Origin: Variovorax sp. HW608
GTDB taxonomy: Bacteria > Pseudomonadota > Gammaproteobacteria > Burkholderiales > Burkholderiaceae_C
Direction of reading: 5' to 3'
Length of the DNA: 64,000 nt
NCBI RefSeq assembly: GCF_900090195.1
Contig: NZ_LT607803.1
Span: 1,674,001-1,738,000 of the forward strand
Shown: positions 26,071-38,343 of the stretch, piece by piece
Layout of the letters: the number at the start of each line of letters is the position of its first letter
Position numbering within the stretch: position 1 is the first letter of the stretch
Position numbers and translations under genes: made by a program
The notes under the pieces: model-generated
Database searches by the model: none
What the model saw: only the letters and a program-made list of their open reading frames with translations
What the model was told of the DNA's origin: nothing

Positions 26071-26093
26071 AAGGTGTATTTCGAATGCATCTA
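26071..26093 (-). promoter_or_regulatory. NsrR operator
   Basis: AAGGTGTATTT and AATGCATCTA around a central C-G closely match the NsrR consensus (AAGATGYATTT-N-AAATRCATCTT). The site covers the expected -10/+1 region of the FNR-box promoter at 26121, where a repressor would act. nsrR is in the operon. Confidence 0.75.
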
Positions 26094-26120
26094 TGCTAGG
26101 AAACGGTCCCCCGCGAAATG

Positions 26121-26134
26121 TTGATCCGCATCAA
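26121..26134 (-). promoter_or_regulatory. FNR/Anr-type activator box
   Basis: TTGATCCGCATCAA is an exact match to TTGAT-N4-ATCAA. If its centre is at -41.5, the start site is near 26086, with a TAGCAT-like -10 about 26094-26099 on the minus strand and a ~50-base leader before the DUF2249 gene. This gives anaerobic activation combined with NsrR repression. Confidence 0.8.
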
Positions 26135-26201
26135 GCTATCCGTGGAAATCGGTATCGCGCACGAGCGCGCCCCTGGGCACGGCGCGCCGGCGTTGATGCC
26201 T

Positions 26202-27494
26202 CTACCGCACGCGCGGCGTCGCTTCGAGCTGTTCGGGCGTGGTGAAGTAGGCCGCGCTGGCCCCCATGCGGGCCCGGGCCTGTGCGAGTTCGTGCCGGCC
26301 GATCGTGCGCAGGTGCACCTCGTCCGGCCCGTCCATCAGGTGGAGCGCCCGGCCCCAGGTCCAGAAGAACGCGAGCGGCGTGTCGGGCGACAGACCCATG
26401 GCGCCGAACAGCTGCATCGATCGTTCCACGACCCGGCTCTGCAGCCGCGCGGCGACCACCTTGATGGCCGCGATCCGCGCGCGCAGCGCGCCGGGATCGC
26501 AAGTGCCTTGATCGAGCGACCAGGCCGCCTGCAGGACCAGCAGCCGTGCCTGCTCGATCTCGATGCGCGATTCGGCCAGCCAGTCCTGGATGTTGGCGTG
26601 GTCCCGAAGGTACTTGCCGAACGCCCGGCGCTCGAGCGCTCGCTCGCTCGCCATGGCGAGCGCCAGCTCGCACTGGCCGATCGTGCGCATGCAATGATGG
26701 ATGCGCCCCGGCCCGAGTCGTGCCTGCGCCATCGCGAAGCCCTCGCCCCACTGGCCCAGCAGGTGGGATGCCGGCACCCGCACGTCGCCGAGCACGATCT
26801 CGCAGTGCCCTTCGGGGGCCAGGTGATGCACGACCGGAATGTTGCGCACCACGCGAACGCCGGGCGTGTCCATCGGCACCAGCACGATGCTGTGGGCGCG
26901 GTGCGCGTCCGGCGGATCGCCCTGCGGCCCCTCGTGATTGCGGCACATGACGATGAGCAGCCTGCAATGCGGGTGCGCCGCGCCGGTGATGAACCACTTG
27001 CGGCCATGCAGCACGAGCCAGTCGCCGTCGCGTCGCAGGGTGGTCTCGAGATTGGTCGGATCGGAGGAGGCCACATCGGGCTCGGACATGGCGAAGGCGG
27101 AGCGGATGCTGCCATCGAGCAGCGGCTCAAGCCAGGCGCGCCTCTGTTCCGGCGTGGCGAAGCGATGCAGCAGCTCCATGTTGCCGGTGTCGGGCGCGCT
27201 GCAGTTGAAGACCTCGGAGGCCCATGGCAGCCGCCCCATGATCTCCGCCAGCGGCGCGTAGTCGAGATGCGAGAGCCGGGTCCCGGGCTCGTCATCGCGC
27301 AGGCCGGGCAGGAACAGGTTCCAGAGGCCTTCTTCGCGCGCCAGCGCCTTCAGATCCTCGAGGAAGGGCGGCGGGAAGATGCCTTCCTGGACCGAACGAT
27401 GCCACGCGGCGTTGTGCGGCACCACATAACGCGTCATGAAGGCGTCCAGACGCAGACGCCATTCGTTCGCGCGCGCTGAGAGGTCGAAATCCAT
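26202..27494 (-). CDS. acyl-CoA dehydrogenase (ACAD10/11-like), 430 aa
   Basis: A FAD enzyme with the ACAD layout: helical N-domain, a beta-domain with the FAD/substrate motif SAFAMSEPDVASSDPTNLETTLRRDGD (in parts), and a C-terminal helical domain with RAFGKYLRDHANIQDWLAESRIEIEQARLLVLQAA and QLFGAMGLSPDTPL. The long N-terminal segment (MDFDLSARANEWRLRLDAFMTRYVVP) marks the ACAD10/11 branch. It follows the hemerythrin genes after 20 bp. No CoA ligase or hydratase is adjacent on this strand, so the substrate is unknown. Confidence 0.85.
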   Translation of the reverse strand: MDFDLSARANEWRLRLDAFMTRYVVPHNAAWHRSVQEGIFPPPFLEDLKALAREEGLWNLFLPGLRDDEPGTRLSHLDYAPLAEIMGRLPWASEVFNCSAPDTGNMELLHRFATPEQRRAWLEPLLDGSIRSAFAMSEPDVASSDPTNLETTLRRDGDWLVLHGRKWFITGAAHPHCRLLIVMCRNHEGPQGDPPDAHRAHSIVLVPMDTPGVRVVRNIPVVHHLAPEGHCEIVLGDVRVPASHLLGQWGEGFAMAQARLGPGRIHHCMRTIGQCELALAMASERALERRAFGKYLRDHANIQDWLAESRIEIEQARLLVLQAAWSLDQGTCDPGALRARIAAIKVVAARLQSRVVERSMQLFGAMGLSPDTPLAFFWTWGRALHLMDGPDEVHLRTIGRHELAQARARMGASAAYFTTPEQLEATPRVR

Positions 27495-27514
27495 GTATGG
27501 GGGGATCGGTGCCG

Positions 27515-28066
27515 TCAGGCGCCCGCGCCGCGGCGTCGTGCCATCTCCGCGCCCATCGCGCCCAGCGCGCGATCGTCGAGCAGCGCGGCGGCAGCCGGAT
27601 AGGCGAGCTGCTCCTCGGCCTCGATGTGATCGCCATAGAGGCGCGCGAAGGCGTCGATCTCCGCTTCCCCGGCCGCCGGGATCGCCTGGATCTCTGCGCG
27701 CTCGAGGCCCTCGAGGATGGCGCGCACCATGCGCCAGCCCGCATCCATCCGGAGATGGTCGTGCTTGAGGCGCGCGACCAGCGCGAGCATGGCGGGATCG
27801 CCGCGCGCGACCAGTGGCGGGAACACGTGCGTCTCCTCGTCGAGATGGTGCTGCGGCGCGGCCTTGTCGAAGTAGCGCATGACGTCGCGGGCCGCCTGCC
27901 GCGCCTGCTCGTCGGCGCCGTGACGCGCGACATGCGCGCGCAGCCGCTCGAGCAGCCCGAGGGTGCGCTGCACGCGCTCATGGCAGGCTTGCATCATCTC
28001 GAACGGTTGCTCGAATCCGGCGGCCGGCGATGCGATGAGGGAGTTCAGGCGTGCGGAGGAAGTCAT
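27515..28066 (-). CDS. hemerythrin-domain protein, 183 aa
   Basis: A four-helix HHE protein. Candidate di-iron ligands are visible as His in MMQACHERVQ, HHLDEETHVFPPL, LKHDHLRMD and HIEAEEQLAYP. Such proteins bind O2 or NO, or carry iron for repair of Fe-S damage. The ATG overlaps the stop of the preceding hemerythrin gene by 4 bp (ATGA), so the two are coupled and probably work together. It neighbours the NO operon, which fits a nitrosative-stress role. Confidence 0.83.
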   Translation of the reverse strand: MTSSARLNSLIASPAAGFEQPFEMMQACHERVQRTLGLLERLRAHVARHGADEQARQAARDVMRYFDKAAPQHHLDEETHVFPPLVARGDPAMLALVARLKHDHLRMDAGWRMVRAILEGLERAEIQAIPAAGEAEIDAFARLYGDHIEAEEQLAYPAAAALLDDRALGAMGAEMARRRGAGA

Positions 28067-28710
28067 GGGCTCTCCTTGTCGCCCGTCGACAGGGAGGTGC
28101 CTGAGAAGGCCTCGAGCGCCGAGCCGACGCTCCCGGTCTTCTGCAGCGCGCCGACGATCTTCTTGAAAAGCGGACGGTAGGCCTCGTCAGCCTCGTAGCC
28201 GGCGAGCGGATCGCGGTTGGTCAGGAAAGCCGCGTCGAGCTCTGCCCAGTCATCGTCGCCCAGCACGGCCTCTGCCAGCGGCAGGATCTCGGCTTCCTCG
28301 ATGCGCATGTGTTCGAGATAGAAGTCGGCGTAGCGCTTCATCAGGCGCTCGAAGTTGTCCCGGCGCGCTTCGCCCTGGTCGGTACCGCTCATGATGCGAA
28401 ACCCGAGCAGCGCGTGTTCGAGCTCGCGGATCGCGTGCTCGCCGCGTGCATGGTCGGCGTCGAGCCGGTCGAGCACCGCGTCGGTCTCTGCATTGCGCCC
28501 GCGCAGCTTGGGGAAGAGCAGGCGGCTTTCCTTGGGATGGTGCAGCTTCTCGGGAAACTCGTCGGCGTAGAACAGCATGGCCTGCAGGGCATCGAAGTCG
28601 GGCAGGGTGTTGTGCCGGCGATGCTCGCCGAGGAGCAGCGTGATCGAGCGCAGCATCGCCGACAGCGCCCGATGCTCGCGACGGATGATGCCGAGGCTGG
28701 CGTGTGTCAT
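28063..28710 (-). CDS. hemerythrin-domain protein, 215 aa
   Basis: A second HHE four-helix protein, with ligand motifs IIRREHRALSAML, KLHHPKESRLLFPKL, LDADHARGEHAIRELEHAL and YLEHMRIEEAEILPLAEAVL. The C-terminal ~50 residues extend beyond the bundle. The start MTHASLG (28710) is chosen from a GAGAG ribosome site 9 bases upstream. It is the first gene of a probable hemerythrin-hemerythrin-acyl-CoA dehydrogenase unit, and an FNR-like box lies 52 bp upstream. Confidence 0.83.
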   Translation of the reverse strand: MTHASLGIIRREHRALSAMLRSITLLLGEHRRHNTLPDFDALQAMLFYADEFPEKLHHPKESRLLFPKLRGRNAETDAVLDRLDADHARGEHAIRELEHALLGFRIMSGTDQGEARRDNFERLMKRYADFYLEHMRIEEAEILPLAEAVLGDDDWAELDAAFLTNRDPLAGYEADEAYRPLFKKIVGALQKTGSVGSALEAFSGTSLSTGDKESP

Positions 28711-28761
28711 GGTCCGTTCTCTCTGGGGCCCCAAGCCTAGCGCGGCCAAGTCATCGCGTCC

Positions 28762-28775
28762 TTGATTTGAAGCAA
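28762..28775 (-). promoter_or_regulatory. FNR-like box upstream of the hemerythrin genes
   Basis: TTGAT-TTGA-AGCAA differs from TTGAT-N4-ATCAA at one position. Its centre is 58 bp from the hemerythrin start. With -41.5 spacing, a TAGGCT-like -10 (28734-28739, minus strand) is well placed. The box is imperfect, so confidence is moderate. Confidence 0.45.
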
Positions 28776-28785
28776 GCCGTTGGAA

Positions 28786-29763
28786 TCAGGATGCCTCGAA
28801 ATCGGCCTGGCCGCGAATCGCCCTCGGCGTGCCCGCCACGCCCATGCCGCAGTCCAGGCTCCGGTCCCAACCCGCAAGATCGGCAGCCGCGCGGTAGCTT
28901 CCGGACAGAAAGTCCAGCAAGGCGGCATCGGGGTCCGCGGCCGTGCGGACGGCGTCGTAAGGCAGCAGCCACTCGCCGAGGGTTTCGCTGAAGAACGCCG
29001 CGCCGGGTCCGACGGCCGCCCGCGCGAACCCGGGCGGGGCCGGATAGGCATAGGAGAAGAACGCCGCGTTCGGATACGCATCGTTGCCGGGCCAGAAGCC
29101 GGCGCTGCTCACTTCATGCGAGTAGGCCTCGCGCGTCACCGGGTCGGGCAGACCCGGGAAGCCGCCCGGATGCGTCGGCGCCGGCCGGCCCGAGAAGCGG
29201 GTGACGGCCAGGTCGAAGCTGCCCCAGAAGAAGTGCACCGGACTGCACTTGCCCAGGAAGCTGGTCCGAAAGAGCTTGAACACGCGGTCGGCCTGCATCA
29301 GCGCACGCCAGAAGCGATGCACCGCGTCCGCGTCGTAGGACGCGTGCGTCTCGTCGTCCGGGAAGCGGATCGGCGCCGGCAATTCGTTGGGCTTGACGTT
29401 GATCGTGACGGCGAAGCCGGCGGCCTTCAGCTCGCCCATCAACTGGCGGTAGAAGGCAGCGACCGACATGGGCGCCAGGGCGAAGCCGCGATCGGGTCCT
29501 TCGGAGCTCCGGACGGCGAGACGGTGGTCGACGAAATCGAACTCGATCTCGACCATGCCGCCCGCGGCGTGGATGGCGGTCGTGCCAAGGCCGCGCGCAG
29601 TCACGTACAGCGGCACCTGCCATCCATGATTGAGCCAGGGCGACAGGGTCAGGCGGACCTTGCCGACGATCTGTGTCCACAGGTGCAGGGTCTGCAGGGT
29701 GTCTCGCCACTGGGCGTAGTCGAGACGTGGCCAGGCATTTGGAGCGGGGTCGGTTTGCTGCAT
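28786..29763 (-). CDS. DUF5996 family protein, 325 aa
   Basis: A soluble protein with the DUF5996 landmarks WRDTLQTLHLWTQIVGKVRLTLSPWLNHGWQVPLYVTARGL (in parts), VEIEFDFVDHRL, SPVHFFWGSFDLAVTRFSGR and AFFSYAYPAPPGF. Length is normal for the family. No activity is known. The start MQQTDPAP is supported by AAAGGA upstream. It is divergent from the acyl-CoA ligase gene with a 128-bp gap and stands alone in transcription. No signal peptide or membrane segment. Confidence 0.8.
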   Translation of the reverse strand: MQQTDPAPNAWPRLDYAQWRDTLQTLHLWTQIVGKVRLTLSPWLNHGWQVPLYVTARGLGTTAIHAAGGMVEIEFDFVDHRLAVRSSEGPDRGFALAPMSVAAFYRQLMGELKAAGFAVTINVKPNELPAPIRFPDDETHASYDADAVHRFWRALMQADRVFKLFRTSFLGKCSPVHFFWGSFDLAVTRFSGRPAPTHPGGFPGLPDPVTREAYSHEVSSAGFWPGNDAYPNAAFFSYAYPAPPGFARAAVGPGAAFFSETLGEWLLPYDAVRTAADPDAALLDFLSGSYRAAADLAGWDRSLDCGMGVAGTPRAIRGQADFEAS

Positions 29764-29891
29764 CGTGGGTCCTTTGCACCAGGGATTCGGCGGCGCGCAC
29801 TGTTGTAGCCCTCTTGCAATCATTCGTCATCTTTCAGCGCGGCTCGTGAAAACTTTGTCCGCGAAGCTATGGGCGCCATCAGGAGAGACCC

Positions 29892-31531
29892 ATGACGCAC
29901 ATCAATCCCTACGCCATGGGGTTGGACAAGAATGCGGCGAATTTCGTCGCACTGTCGCCCCTCTGCTTCATCGAACGGGCCGCCCACGTCTATCCGCAGC
30001 GCACGGCCCTGATCTACGGCAGCCTGCGCCGCAACTGGGCCCAGACCTACGAGCGCTGCCGGCGACTGGCCGGCGCGCTGGCCGCGCGCGGCATCGGGCC
30101 CGGCGACACGGTCGCCGTGATGCTGCCCAACACGCCGGCCATGTTCGAGGCGCACTTCGGCGTGCCGATGTGCGGCGCGGTGCTCAACACCCTGAACACG
30201 CGCCTGGATGCCTCGGCCATCGCCTTCATGCTGGCACATGGCGAAGCGAAGGTGCTGCTGACCGACCGCGAGTTCTCCGGCGTGATCGCGCAGGCCCTGT
30301 CCGCGCTGGGCAGCCGCCGCCCCCTGGTGATCGAGGTCGAGGACGAGCACGCGCCACCCGGCCAGCGCCTGGGCGAGATCGACTACGAGAGCTTCCTGGC
30401 CGAAGGCGATCCGGACCATGCGTGGCAGCTGCCGGCCGACGAATGGGACGCCATCGCGCTGAACTACACCTCCGGCACCACCGGCAATCCCAAGGGCGTG
30501 GTCACCCACCACCGGGGCGCCTACCTGAATGCCGCGAGCAACGCCATCGCCTGGAACCTGCCCGAGGGCTCGGTCTACCTGTGGACCCTGCCCATGTTCC
30601 ACTGCAACGGCTGGTGCTTTCCCTGGGTGCTGGCGTTGTCGGCGGGCACCAGCGTCTGCCTGCGCCGCATCGATCCGGTGCAGATCTATGCCCTCATCCG
30701 TGAGCACCACGTGACCCGCATGTGCGGCGCGCCGATCGTCTACAGCATGATGATCAGCGCCCCGGCCGAACTGCGCGACGGGATCGGCCATGCCCTCCGG
30801 GGGCTGGTCGCGGGCGCGGCGCCGCCGGCTGCGGTGATCGAGGGCTGCGAGGCGGCGGGTATCGAGCTCACCCACGTCTACGGGCTGACCGAGGTCTACG
30901 GCCCGTCGGCCATCTGTGCCAAGCAGCCGGGCTGGAAGTCGCTTCCCGTCATGGAGCGCGCGCGGCTCAACAGCCGCCAGGGCGTGCCCTATCCGCTGCA
31001 GCAGGCGGTGACGGTGCTGGACCCGCAGACCATGCAGCCGGTGCCGGCCGACGGCGAGACCATCGGCGAGATCATGTTCCGCGGCAATGCCGTGATGAAG
31101 GGCTACCTGAAGAACCCGGGCGCGACCGAGGAGGCCTTCGCCGGCGGCTGGTTCCATACCGGCGACCTCGGCGTGCTGCATCCCGACGGCTATGTGAAGA
31201 TCACCGACCGAAGCAAGGACGTGATCATCTCGGGCGGCGAGAACATCTCCTCGATCGAGGTCGAGGATGCGCTGCACCACCACCCGGCCGTGCTCAGCGC
31301 CGCGGTGGTGGCGCTGCCCGATGCCAAGTGGGGCGAGGTGCCCTGCGCCTTCGTCGAGCTCAAGCCGGGCAGCACGGTCTCCGAGTCCGAGTTGCTCGAC
31401 TTCTGCCGGCCGCTTCTGGCGCGCTTCAAGCTGCCCAAGCGCATCGTCTTTGGCGAGCTGCCCAAGACCTCCACCGGAAAGATCCAGAAGTTCGTGCTGC
31501 GCGAGCGCGTGCGCTCGGCCAGCGCCATCGA

Positions 31532-31535
<4 letters not shown>
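29892..31535 (+). CDS. AMP-binding acyl-CoA ligase, 547 aa
   Basis: An adenylate-forming enzyme of the medium/long-chain acyl-CoA ligase (DmdB-like) group. The P-loop-like motif is LNYTSGTTGNPKGVVTHH (about 193-210). The A5/A7 region YGLTEVYGP, the AMP-binding GGWFHTGDLGVLHPDGYVKITDRSKDVIISGGENIS (in parts) and the C-terminal catalytic Lys in LPKTSTGKIQKFVLR are all present. AGGAGAG precedes the ATG. It activates a carboxylate to the acyl-CoA; the acid is not identifiable. A perfect 19-bp inverted repeat covers its stop codon. Confidence 0.88.
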
Positions 31536-32258
<723 letters not shown>

Positions 32259-32265
32259 AACGGAG

Positions 32266-34397
<2,132 letters not shown>

Positions 34398-34420
34398 ACA
34401 GAGAGTCCTTAGGAGTCTTC

Positions 34421-36016
34421 ATGAAGAAAGTGATTTCCGCCGAGCAGGCGGCGGGACTGGTGCGCTCCGGCGATGTGGTGAGCATCAGTTCCTCGAGCGG
34501 ACTCGGCTGTCCCGACAAGGTTCTCGCGGCGATCGGCGCGCGTTTCGACCGCGAGGGCCAGCCCGCGAACCTCACCACGCTGAATCCGATCGCGGCGGGC
34601 GACATGTACGGCATCAAGGGAATCGATCACATCGCAAAGCCCGGCCTGCTGTCCCGCATCCTGGCAGGCTCCTATCCGAGCGGCCCTTCGTCACTGCCCA
34701 TGCCGCAGATCTGGCACATGGTGGTCGACAACCAGGTCGAGGCCTACAACATCCCGAGCGGGATCCTGTACGACATGCACCGTGACGCCGCGGCAAAGCG
34801 GCCCGGCGTTCTCACGAAGGTCGGCCTCGGCACCTTCGTCGATCCCGACCTGCAGGGCTGCGCGATGAACGATGCTGCAGCCAAGCGCCCCGTGGTGCGC
34901 AAGGAGACCTTCGATGGCCAGGAATGGCTGTACTTTCCCGCCGTCGCCCCCCAAGTGGCGATCATCCGCGCCACGACCGCGGACGAACAGGGGAACCTGA
35001 GCTACGAGCACGAAGGTGCCTTGCTCGGCGGGCTCGACCAGGCGCTGGCGGTCCGCAACAACGGCGGCATCGTCATTGCCCAGGTCAAGCGCGTCGTCAA
35101 GTCCGGAAGCCTTCGGCCGCACGATGTGCACGTCCCGTGCAACCTGGTCGACTACATCGTGGTCGATGCCGAGCAGTGGCAGACCACACAGACTGTCTAC
35201 GACCCGGCCATCAGCGGAGAAATCCTGCAGCCGCTTGCGTCCTTCGAAGCGCAGGAATGGGGCCCCGAGAAGGTCATCGCCCGGCGCGCGGCCATGGAGC
35301 TGGCCCACGGCCATGCGGCGAACCTCGGGTTCGGCATCTCGGCCAACGTGCCCCGCATCCTGCTCGAAGAGGGATTGCACGGCGAGGTGACCTGGGCGAT
35401 CGAACAGGGCGCCGTCGGCGGGATGCCGCTGCTCGGATTTGCCTTCGGATGCGCCTCGAATGCGGACGCCATCATGGCTTCCCCGAATCAGTTCACCTAT
35501 TTCCAGGGCGGCGGCTTCGACGTCGCGCTGCTTTCCTTCCTGCAGGTCGACGCTGGCGGCAGCGTGAACGTCTCGAAGCTCGGCGCCAAACCCTATCTCA
35601 CGGCGGGATGCGGCGGCTTCGTCGACATCACGGCGCATGCCAGGCGAATCATCTTCTCCGGGTTCTTCACGGCGGGCGCCAGGCTCGAGGTCGGCGACGG
35701 GAAGCTGACGATCGTGAAGGAAGGAAAGACGCGCAAGTTCGTCAGGAACGCCGAGCACATCACATTCAGCGGCGTGGTCGGACGCTCACGCGGTCAACGG
35801 GTGACCTACGTCACCGAGCGGTGCGTCATCGACCTGGAGGCTGACGGACTGATCGTTCGCGAAATCGCTCCGGGCATCGATCTGCAGCGCGACGTGCTTG
35901 ATCAGGCCGAGATCCCTCTTCGCGTGGCCGACGACTTGCGGGTCATGAGCGCCGCGCTGTTCACCGACGCGCCGATGGGCCTGCAACTGAAGGCCGAGGA
36001 GCTGCGCCGTGGCTGA
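34421..36016 (+). CDS. family-I CoA-transferase (fused alpha-beta), 531 aa
   Basis: A YdiF/propionate-CoA-transferase-like enzyme with the two CoA-transferase halves fused: N-half about 1-270 (MKKVISAEQAAGLVRSGDVVSI), C-half with the nucleophilic Glu in EVTWAIEQGAVGGMPLLGFAFG (in parts). It moves CoA between an acyl-CoA and a carboxylate. It starts 23 bp after the oxidoreductase, and its stop overlaps the enoyl-CoA hydratase start by 8 bp. The acyl substrate is unknown; the presence of such an enzyme in a sugar-type cluster is unusual. Confidence 0.85.
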   Translation: MKKVISAEQAAGLVRSGDVVSISSSSGLGCPDKVLAAIGARFDREGQPANLTTLNPIAAGDMYGIKGIDHIAKPGLLSRILAGSYPSGPSSLPMPQIWHMVVDNQVEAYNIPSGILYDMHRDAAAKRPGVLTKVGLGTFVDPDLQGCAMNDAAAKRPVVRKETFDGQEWLYFPAVAPQVAIIRATTADEQGNLSYEHEGALLGGLDQALAVRNNGGIVIAQVKRVVKSGSLRPHDVHVPCNLVDYIVVDAEQWQTTQTVYDPAISGEILQPLASFEAQEWGPEKVIARRAAMELAHGHAANLGFGISANVPRILLEEGLHGEVTWAIEQGAVGGMPLLGFAFGCASNADAIMASPNQFTYFQGGGFDVALLSFLQVDAGGSVNVSKLGAKPYLTAGCGGFVDITAHARRIIFSGFFTAGARLEVGDGKLTIVKEGKTRKFVRNAEHITFSGVVGRSRGQRVTYVTERCVIDLEADGLIVREIAPGIDLQRDVLDQAEIPLRVADDLRVMSAALFTDAPMGLQLKAEELRRG

Positions 36017-36788
36017 ATCCTTTGTCCGCATCGAGCGCGAAGAGGCCGTCGCCACCGTCACCGTGGACCGCCCTTCGAAACTCAACGCATTGACGCCGTC
36101 CATGCTCGATGAACTCGAGTGCGCCGCACGGACACTCGAAGCCGACGGCGAGGTCCGGGTCGTCATCCTGACCGGCGGGGGCAACAAGGCGTTTTGCGTC
36201 GGTGCCGACATCAACGAGTGGGCGGCGCTGCGGCCTTTGGACATGTGGCGACGCTGGGTGCGCCGCGGCCATCAGGTCTTCGACCAATGGGCCCGCCTGC
36301 GCCAGCCCGTCATCACGGCCATCAACGGGCATGCGTTCGGTGGCGGTCTCGAACTGGCAATCACCGGTGACGTGCGGCTCACCGCCGACAAGGCCACGTT
36401 CGCATTGCCCGAAGCCTCGATTGCGACCTGCCCCGGGTGGTCGGGAACCCAACGGCTCGTCAAGCTGATCGGTGCCAGCCACGCCAAGTACCTCGCGCTG
36501 AGTGGGGTCCGGGTGCCGGCGTCGTCGGCGCTGGGCAGCGGCCTGGTGCACGAGGTCGTCGAGGGAACAGCGCTGCTGGAACGGGCTCGCGCGCTGGCCG
36601 AGGACATGGCCGGGAAGGCGCCGGTCTCGGTTCAGCTCACCAAGCAGCTCATCAATGCCGCTGTCGGCGAAGACGCCGCCTCGACGCTGGAAGCGATGGC
36701 CGGAGCGCTGGCCGCCACCACGGACGATGCCGCAGAAGGCATCCGGAGCTTCCGGGAAAAGCGGCAGGCCGCGTACCTGGGTCACTGA
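36009..36788 (+). CDS. enoyl-CoA hydratase/isomerase family, 259 aa
   Basis: A crotonase-fold enzyme. The oxyanion-hole segments NKAFCVGADINEW and INGHAFGGGLELAITGDVRL, and the active-site segment FALPEASIATCPGWSGTQRL, are visible. The usual second glutamate lies in ALPEA, while the first position is less clear, so hydratase, isomerase or a C-C lyase are all possible. It starts at GTG 36009, overlapping the CoA-transferase stop, which indicates translational coupling and a shared pathway. Confidence 0.83.
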   Translation: MAESFVRIEREEAVATVTVDRPSKLNALTPSMLDELECAARTLEADGEVRVVILTGGGNKAFCVGADINEWAALRPLDMWRRWVRRGHQVFDQWARLRQPVITAINGHAFGGGLELAITGDVRLTADKATFALPEASIATCPGWSGTQRLVKLIGASHAKYLALSGVRVPASSALGSGLVHEVVEGTALLERARALAEDMAGKAPVSVQLTKQLINAAVGEDAASTLEAMAGALAATTDDAAEGIRSFREKRQAAYLGH

Positions 36789-36810
36789 ATTTCCTCTCAC
36801 CGGATACACG

Positions 36811-38319
36811 ATGAACCCAACCACCACCAACCCCGCGACGGCATTCGCACGCGCTCCATACCAGGGGAAGCTTCTGATCGATGGTGCCTGGGTCGATGCT
36901 GCCGATGGCGCCACGCACGAACGGAGATCCCCCGCGCACGACAAGGTCGTCGCCGTCTATGCGAAGGCGGGTGTCGCCGACGCCGAGCGTGCGATTGCCG
37001 CTGCCCGGGTGGCCTTCGATCGCGGTCCGTGGCCGCGCATGAAGGGCGCCGAACGTGCCCGGATCCTGCGCGCAGTCGCCGAAGGGATCCTTGCGCGCAG
37101 GCATGAACTCGCTCTGTTGGAGACGCTGGAAAACGGAAAGCCGCTGCAACAGTCCCTGTCCGAGATCGAAGGGGCGGCGGACCTGTGGCACTACGCCGCA
37201 ACCTTGGCTCGCAACCTGCACGGGGACAGCTACAACACCTTGGGTGAGAACACCCTCGGCGTCGTGCTGCGGGACCCGATCGGCGTCGTCTGCATCATCA
37301 CCCCGTGGAACTTTCCGTTCCTGATCGTGAGCCAGAAGCTGCCGTTCGCACTGGCTGCCGGCTGCACCGCAGTCGTCAAGCCTGCGGAGGTGACGTCCGG
37401 CACGACCGTCATGCTGGGCGAGATCCTGATTGCCGCTGGAGTACCCGCGGGTGTCGTCAACATCCTCGTCGGCCTGGGCAGCGTCGTGGGCGACACGCTG
37501 GTCACCCATCCGGACGTGGACATGCTGTCGTTCACTGGCTCCACGGCGGTGGGCAAGCAGGCGGTCGCGAAGTCGGCCCAGACGCTCAAGAAGGTTTCGA
37601 TGGAGCTGGGCGGCAAGAACCCCCAGATCGTCTTCCCGGACTGCGATTGGGACGCCGCGGTCGACGCGGCGGTGTTCGGCATCTACTTCAACGCCGGCCA
37701 ATGCTGCAACAGCGGCAGCCGAATCCTGGTGCACGAATCGATCGCCGAACGATTCGCTGCTGCGATCGTCGAGCGCTCGAAGCAGGTGAGGGTCGGCGAT
37801 CCTCTCTCCGAGGGCGTGCAGGTTGGAGCGATCACGACCAACAGGCAGCTCGAAACCATCCTTTCCCACATTGCCGCTGCCCGCCAGGCGGGAGCCACCG
37901 TCGCGCTGGGTGGATCGCGGATCGGAACCACCGGCATGTTCGTCGAACCGACGGTCGTCACCGGCGTCACCCGCGACATGCCGATCGCCCAGGAAGAGGT
38001 GTTCGGGCCGGTCCTGGCAGTCATGCCGTTCAAGGATCTCGACCATGCGATAGCGCTTGCCAACGGCACGCTCTACGGCCTTTCGGCTGCCGTCTGGAGC
38101 CAGGACTTCAGCACCTGCCTGAGCGCTGCACGCCGGATCAAGGCCGGAACGATCTGGGTCAACACCTTCCTGGAAGGCCACGCGGAGCTGCCGTTCGGCG
38201 GCTATCGCGAAAGCGGCATCGGCCGCGAACTCGGGCGCTTTGCGACCGAGGACTACACCGAGACCAAGACCCTGCAACTGCATCTCGGCGGACGGACCGA
38301 CTGGTACTTGCCGCGCTGA
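36811..38319 (+). CDS. NAD(P)-dependent aldehyde dehydrogenase, 502 aa
   Basis: A classical ALDH with the substrate-site segment ITPWNFPFL, cofactor motif SFTGSTAVGKQ, general base Glu in MELGGKNPQIVF and catalytic Cys in FNAGQCCNSGSRI. The C-terminal GGYRESGIGRELGRFATEDYTETKTL is conserved. It oxidises an aldehyde to the acid. The ATG at 36811 follows the hydratase stop by 22 bp. It probably acts on the aldehyde released from the sugar-like substrate; no specificity is visible. Confidence 0.88.
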   Translation: MNPTTTNPATAFARAPYQGKLLIDGAWVDAADGATHERRSPAHDKVVAVYAKAGVADAERAIAAARVAFDRGPWPRMKGAERARILRAVAEGILARRHELALLETLENGKPLQQSLSEIEGAADLWHYAATLARNLHGDSYNTLGENTLGVVLRDPIGVVCIITPWNFPFLIVSQKLPFALAAGCTAVVKPAEVTSGTTVMLGEILIAAGVPAGVVNILVGLGSVVGDTLVTHPDVDMLSFTGSTAVGKQAVAKSAQTLKKVSMELGGKNPQIVFPDCDWDAAVDAAVFGIYFNAGQCCNSGSRILVHESIAERFAAAIVERSKQVRVGDPLSEGVQVGAITTNRQLETILSHIAAARQAGATVALGGSRIGTTGMFVEPTVVTGVTRDMPIAQEEVFGPVLAVMPFKDLDHAIALANGTLYGLSAAVWSQDFSTCLSAARRIKAGTIWVNTFLEGHAELPFGGYRESGIGRELGRFATEDYTETKTLQLHLGGRTDWYLPR

Positions 38320-38343
38320 TCACCACCCCAACTGGAGACACTC

